Positions 58,501 through 64,000 of a stretch of DNA of 64,000 bases are shown piece after piece (position 1 is the first letter of the stretch; every line of letters begins with the position of its first letter). A program made the position numbers and the translations under genes. The notes below the pieces were generated by a model, which was not told the origin of the DNA, did not search any database, and was given only the letters and a program-made list of their open reading frames with translations. The DNA comes from Isoetes taiwanensis. Taxonomy: Eukaryota > Streptophyta > Lycopodiopsida > Isoetales > Isoetaceae. The stretch is taken from contig JAJEKV010000162.1 of the NCBI GenBank assembly GCA_021234155.1, positions 814,170 to 878,169 of the forward strand. Reading direction: 5' to 3'.

Positions 58501-61500
58501 AGTATGGGGTTTCTACAAGGCTTCATCGTGATCAAGGTTTGACAAGTTCTCCTGCACCGATTCTGAACCTTTTGGACCTTCCCACAGGGGCTCCCCGAAC
58601 GGGAGGATCCAACTACGGACAGGGGAACCGCCCGGAGGGTGGTCACATGCAGCCCCGGGAGCTGCCAGAAGGGCTGCCTCGGGAACTTTTTGGATCCCAG
58701 CCCTCGGGTCCGACTCTCCCCTCTTGTGAGGATCCCCAAGGTCCTGGCCTCGCTTGACTTGGGGAAGGGTGCCAGCTCTTATGTTCCCAGTTCCCGCTGC
58801 TCCCTGGTCGCTCTAATGCGATCTTTGACCACTCCAGACCTTCTCCAAATTCAAATTGGGCCGTAGCCGAGATGAATTAGGATCCCACGGGCAAAAACCA
58901 CCGAATTTATTTTTCGCGGTAATGCATTAATTGGCGCACTTTACGTAATGTCTTGCCATCGCAGCCTCGGTTTCTACTTGCCAAGCATCGAGGAGGAAAG
59001 CGTCTAAACTCCGCCTCCTGCCGCCTCTTTGCTCCGTGACTTCTATTGCCGCTTCGCCAGTCCTGGTGCAATGTAATTGTGACTCGCCCCAAAAACGTAA
59101 ACCCTTCTAGAGCCCGCAAATCTATTGTGGTTTACGTTTCGAGGCTCCTCTCGCCGATTCGTGTGACCTTTAAAATGTCTTGAAGTGGGGGTTGGGGTGT
59201 TGACGCCGTGAGCGCTGGACTCCTAACCCCTCCGAGGCTGCTGGCCCCTCTCTCTCCCTAAGGCCCTGGGACGGACGGGCACTCCGCCCGAACAAGGACC
59301 GAGCCCCAATGGACTCCGTGGCCGACATTGCCCTCTGGGACTGCTCCAGGCCGTAAGACCACCCTAACCCAAGAAGCGCCAAAGTAGCCTACTTCCATCA
59401 GCACTCTCAGAGTCAAATTGGCCCAGGATGTGTGCATGCTGGGACACCACCGTGGAGGGCTGAGGCTTCCTTCTTCGCAAAACCCACTGTAACTTGTCTC
59501 CTTAGGGTAATTTCGCTTCATTCCCATTTATTTATGTGGTCTATTTGCTATTCCCTGAGCATCCTCGGTGCCCGAACGACAAAATAAAGGCGGTTTCTAT
59601 TAGTCGACATCAGACGGTTTGAAAGTTCTCCCGACTCCATTTGAATTTTTGGACCTTCCCTGGGCAGGGGCCCCTCAACGAGGATCCAACGGCCGGATAG
59701 GGAACCGCCCGAGGTGGTCATTAGCAGCCCCTGTATTTCCATGAAGGCTGCCTCGGAACTTTTTGGATCCCCCGCCTCCCCGGGTCCTGTGGACTTCCTC
59801 TTGTGGAGGGATCCCTGCAACCTGGCCTCGCTTTGACTTGGGAAGGGTGCCGCCTCGGCTGTTCCCCAGAACGGGCTGCCCCGGACTGCTCTCTAATGCT
59901 AACCTTTGACCTAGACCCCTTTCTCCCGAAAATCTCTAAAATTGGGCCGTGCTGAGATGAATTAGATCCTGCTGGCAAAACCGAATTTATTTCGCGGCAA
60001 TGCATTAATTGCGACCATTTAATGTCTTGCCACTGCAGCCTGACTTCTACTTGCTGTTATCGGGAGGAGGAGGTGCTGGCCCAAACTCACTCCGGCCGGG
60101 CCTTCCCTTGTTCAGATTCTCGGCTGCCGCCGCTACAGGTCCCAAGTGCAATGTATCCAGGACCCGCCTCAAAACGTAAACCCTTCTAGAGCCTCCGCAA
60201 CCCACGTGGTTTACGCCGGGAGGGGCCCCTCTCCTCGCCGGGGATTCGGCGGACCTTATACCAGGTCTTGAAGTGTTAAAGGATGCTGACCCTAAAATCT
60301 CCCTCTCCCGAGGTCGCTTGGCTCCCAAATTTCCTCTCCCAAGGCCCCGGGACGGACGCATGGCACTTCCGCCTCCGGAATCATGATCTCGACTGGCCAA
60401 TGGACTCAGAACGCCGACATTGCTCCCTGGGACCAAGTTCCGTGGCCAGAAGACCACCCTAACTCCAAGAGCCGTTAGCCTACTCTCCATCACACCCGTA
60501 GTCAATTGCCCAGGGATGTGCATGGATACCGGCTTGGAGGGCGGAGGTTTCTTCTTTCGCGAAACCGACCGCGGTAATCTTTGCTCCTAGGGTAATTTCT
60601 GCCATTCTGACGATTCGCAGGTCTATTTGCCATTCCGGAAAGACCCTCGGTGCCCGAAACGACAAAACAAGGCGGCTTGGCTGGGCAATGACATCAGACG
60701 CCTCGGGTTTGACAAGTTCTCCCTAATCGACTGGAATCTGGACCTTCCCGGCGAGGGGCCCCCGAATCTCGGGAGGGATCCAACGGTCGGATAGGGGAAC
60801 CGCCCGGAGGGTGGCTCAGCGCAGCCCCGGGGAGCTGCCGAAGGGCTGCCGCCCGGGAACTTTTGGATCCCCGCCTCGGGTCCCGGACTCCCTCCTTGTG
60901 AGGGATCCCCTCGCAAGGTCCTCGCCTCGCTTGACTTGGGGAAGGGTGCCGCCAAGGTTCTCCGCAACGGGCTGCCTCACCGTTTCTAATGCTAACCTTT
61001 TGACTCTAGACTCTTCTCCTAAAATTCAAAATTGGGCCGTAGTCGAGATGGCTAGGGACCTGCTCGCAAAAACCGAATTTATTTTCGTGCAATGTAATAA
61101 TTGCGAATTTAATAAATGTCTGGCTACCAGGTGCTTCCCGACTTCTACTTTGCCATACCGGGAGAGGAGTACTAACCTCCGTCTGGCCGGCCTCTTGCTC
61201 CGTATTTCTGTTGCCGCTTCTGCCAGTCCTGCGTAACAGTCGACTCGGGCCTCAAAACGTAAACCCTTCTAGAGCCCGGCAACCCATTGTGGTTTACGCC
61301 GGGAGGCCCTCGCCGATTCGCCTGGACCTTGCGCCGTGTCTTGAAGTGGGTTGGGGTGTTGACGCCAGAAAGGCTGACTTAAAATCCCTCCGAGGTCGCT
61401 TTTTGCCCTAAATTTCCTCTCCCCCAAGGCCCCCGGGGATGGACGGGCAACCTCCGCCTCCTAATCTCCTGACTGGACTTTAATGGACTCAACGCCGACA

Positions 61501-63600
61501 TTGCCTCTGGGGATAAGTCTCCGCGGGCCAAGACCACCAACTCCAAGAAGCGCCTAAAGTAGCCTACTCATCACACTCAGTCAATTGGCCCAGGGATGCA
61601 TGCGGGATACCGGCCGTGGGAGGGCATGGAGGTTTCTTCAAGAAACCGACCGGGTAATCCTTGCTCCTAGGTACTCTTCGGCCATTCCTGACGATTTAAG
61701 TGGTCTATTTGCTATCTCAGCATCCCCGTGCCCAACGACAAAACAGTGCTGTTTCTACAAGGCCGACATCAGACTCTCACGTTTGACAAGTTCTCCCTGA
61801 CCCATCTTTGAATCTTTGACCTTCCCAAGAGGGGCTCCCGAACGAGATCCAACTGGCCTATAGGGAACCGCCCGGAGGGTGGCTTCCAAGAAGGCAGCCC
61901 CGGGGGAGCGCTGCCAGGAAGGGCTGCCTCGGAACTTTTTTGATCCCGCCTCCCTCGGGTCCGGACTTCCCTCTTGTGAGGGATCCCCTGCAAGGTCCCG
62001 GCCTGTTTGACTTTGGGGAAGGGTGCTCGGTTGCCCCGCAACCAGGCTGCCCCGGACCGCTCTAATGCTAACTCCTTTGATCTATGACCTCTCCGGTACC
62101 CAAAATTGGGGTCGCAAAGGAGATGAATTAGGACTCCGCTGGCAAAACCGAATTCCCTATTTTCGCAATGCATTAATTGGTGAATTTAATAATGTTCGGC
62201 ATCAGAAAAGCCTCCATCTCTCTCATTTGCCACATCGAGTGAGAGGAAGGCCCAAACTCCGCCCGCCAGTTCCTCCTCTGTCTTATTCTCGCTGTCGTCG
62301 CCAGGTCCCAAGTGCAACAGACTCAGGACTCGCCCCCAAACTAAACTCTAGAGTCCGCAACCTTACTGGGGAGCCATGCTTCGAGGCCCTCTCCTCGCTT
62401 CGGAGCCTCGGCCGACCTTGCCTGTCTGCAGTGGGCGGGGTGTTGACGCCAGAGCGCTGGGACTTAAAATCCTCCGAGGCTGCTTTGCCCTACCTCTCCC
62501 CAAGGTCTCTCGGGATCGCATTGGCATCCAAGCCCGGAATCAAGGATCTGACTGCCAATGGACTCAGAACGTCACATTGCCTCTGGGACCAAGTTCCTGC
62601 GGCCAGAAGACCACCCAACTCCTGGCAAGCCAAAGTAGCTCACTTCATCACACTGTAGTCAATTGGCCTAGATGTGCATGCGGATATCGGCTGCGGAGGG
62701 CTGGAGTACTTCCTTCTTCTAAAACCCAATCGTGTAACTGGCTCCCTAGGTAATTTCGATTTTATTCCGACGATGGCGTATTCATTTGCCATTCGGGAGC
62801 ATCCCCGTGCCCGGTCCACAAAACAGTGCTGGTTTCTACAAGGTCGGCATCAGACGCTTCCCGCTGCTTGGATAAAAGCCTTCCTGACCGATCTGGAATC
62901 TTTGACCTTCCCCGGCGAGGGGCCTCGAACGGAGGATCCAACGGTCGGATAGGGGAACCGCCCGGGAGGGCGGTCAGCTAGCTGCAGCCTGGGAGCGCTA
63001 GCCAGAAGGGTTGCCTGGAACTTTTTTTTTGGATCCCGGCCTCGGGGTCCCAGGGACTCTCCCCTCTGTGAGGGATCCCCGCGAAGGGTCTGGCCTCGCT
63101 TGACTTGGGAAGGTGCCAGCTCTGCTGTCTCAGAACGGGCTGCCCTCGACCGCTCTAATGCTAACCTTGACCTAGACCTTCTCCTCGGCACCCGGCACTG
63201 GGCCGGGCCGAGATGACGAAATCTACCGCAAAACCGGAATTTATTTTCGCAATGCATTACCTCATAATTTTACGCACGTCTTGCCATCAGTAGGTGCTCG
63301 GCTTACTTGGGCCACATCGGGAGGAGAGGCCCAAACCTCGGCCCGCCGCCTTGTTCGTGAGCCTCGGCTGCCGCCGCCAGGTCCTGCGCAACAGACAGGA
63401 TTCCCGCCCCCAAAACGAAACCCTAGAGCCTCCTGCAACCCATGGTTTACGCCGCCGAGGCCCTCTCCTGTCAGATCGGCCGGACTCCTTGCTACCGTCT
63501 TGAAGTGGGGTTGGGGTGTTGACGCCGTGAGCTGACTCCTAAAATCCTCCCTTCGTGAGGCTGCTTGCCCCAAATTTCCTCTCCCCAAGGCCCCGGGGAA
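52540..63600. repeat. 11 kb two-tier tandem satellite array
   Basis: The landmark CCCTTCTAGAG (or a variant) occurs at 52754, 53055, 53355, 53644, 54724, 55836, 56963, 58008, 59102, 60181, 61264, 62346 and 63421. The first three intervals are ~300 bp, the next nine ~1.05-1.13 kb. The short unit equals the first ~300 bp of the long unit (landmark, GGTTTACG, CTTGAAGTGG, GTGTTGACGCC, CCTAAAAT, CAATGGACTC, ACATTGCCC) joined directly to its last bases, so it is the long unit minus ~780 bp. The long unit also contains CAATTGGCCTAGG, GTAATTTCGCCATTC, GGATCCAACGG, CTGCCTCGAACTTTTTGGAT and AATGCATTAATTG. The array begins and ends in mid-unit. Copies differ mostly by 1-4 base indels. Frames through it shift from copy to copy and are not genes. 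Confidence 0.95.
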
Positions 63601-63660
63601 CTCCTTTCAAATTGGCGACGCCGTTGAACCCTAAGCCGCGTCCAAAACCCAGCGTGAATC

Positions 63661-63792
63661 TATGAAGAGGTCAGCAAACCATATGAAGTTGTATGTGATC
63701 ATGCACGAGAATATGGCAAATCAGTAGCTCTTCTGCAGCTTTGCATGGATCAGAATGGGCATGCCCTAGACAGGCTGCAGAAGAGCAACCCG
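63661..63792 (+). other. Possible exon of an unknown gene
   Basis: A 44-codon open stretch reads KPYEVVCDHAREYGKSVALL, LCMDQNGHALDRLQKSNP and ends at a good splice donor, CCG|GTGAGC at 63793. The text is amphipathic and protein-like, and a stop follows if the donor is ignored (TAG at 63848). Its left border is only 60 bases from the end of the satellite array. The family is not recognised. The reverse frame at 63671-63871 is the shadow of this stretch. Confidence 0.35.
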
Positions 63793-64000
63793 GTGAGCCA
63801 TATGTTTGCACCGGCATACCATGATCAAGTGATTGCGTTTGATTTAGTATGAAAGCATGCGCGAAGCTCAATGGTGCACAAGTCCGGGTTTATTAAAGTG
63901 GATAGATAAACAAGGATGGAGAGAAATCTAAGTGGATAGATAAAGAAGGATAGATTCAAAATACATAAGTAGCAATACGTAACTGAACGAAGTACAACAA

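Noticed and set aside
52600-63550. Dozens of 60-210 codon frames on both strands of the satellite array
   Set aside because: They are not conserved in frame between repeat copies, overlap on both strands, and reflect GC-rich repeats lacking stops.

Overview
The window looks like repeat-rich, mostly non-genic nuclear DNA of a land plant with a large genome. The plant calls rest on a MIZU-KUSSEI1/DUF617 fragment, a plant-type receptor-like cytoplasmic kinase relic, a starch-phosphorylase-like fragment, a chromodomain Ty3/gypsy element, a CACTA (TNP2/DUF4218/DUF4216) transposon and Helitron-type ends. A fern, lycophyte or other non-flowering plant is a guess, based on the DUF7869-type transposase-like relic and the general decay. 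I found no bacterial-style operon, CRISPR array or rRNA gene.

Layout. 0-0.7 kb: a minisatellite of nested palindromes with a ~41 bp period. 0.7-3.1 kb: a broken transposase-like gene of the DUF7869 type with an NxLPxPF-repeat N-terminus. 3.8-4.9 kb: an intronless, decayed 4-hydroxyphenylpyruvate dioxygenase copy. 7.1-9.1 kb (minus): a multi-exon receptor-like cytoplasmic kinase pseudogene that has lost both the HRD and the DFG motif. 12.0-13.2 kb: a MIZ1 fragment (minus) beside a GH31 alpha-glucosidase fragment (plus). 14.9-16.9 kb: the only gene that reads as intact, a two-exon RluA/RluD-family RNA pseudouridine synthase. 17.24-23.80 kb: a full-length, degenerate Ty3/gypsy chromovirus with both LTRs and a perfect ATATA target duplication; its integrase is interrupted by a 755 bp non-autonomous DNA transposon. 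24-31 kb: an orphan ORF, purine-rich tracts, a hAT transposase C-terminus, Helitron-type 3' ends and ~190 bp direct repeats. 32.0-33.2 kb: a 5'-truncated LINE with a 16 bp target duplication, followed by fragments of glucan phosphorylase and 3-hydroxyisobutyryl-CoA hydrolase. 34.26-39.74 kb: two head-to-tail Helitron-like elements, the first filled by a 1.7 kb polypyrimidine tract. 40.3-44.5 kb (minus): a Ty3/gypsy pol/gag remnant whose gag is cut by a CACTA element (44.48 to ~52.28 kb) carrying TNP2 transposase remains plus a SET-like domain. 52.54-63.60 kb: a two-tier tandem array (three ~300 bp short intervals, then nine ~1.08 kb intervals). After 63.66 kb: one possible exon of an unknown gene.

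Apart from the pseudouridine synthase there is no set of cooperating genes. The window records successive insertions and captured or duplicated gene pieces. Many frame breaks from 40 kb onward are one- or two-base indels in GC-rich sequence, so part of the decay there may be consensus error. The breaks in the HPPD, kinase and GH31 copies include substitutions at catalytic or conserved positions and look real. All calls come from reading the translations by eye; no database search was possible.
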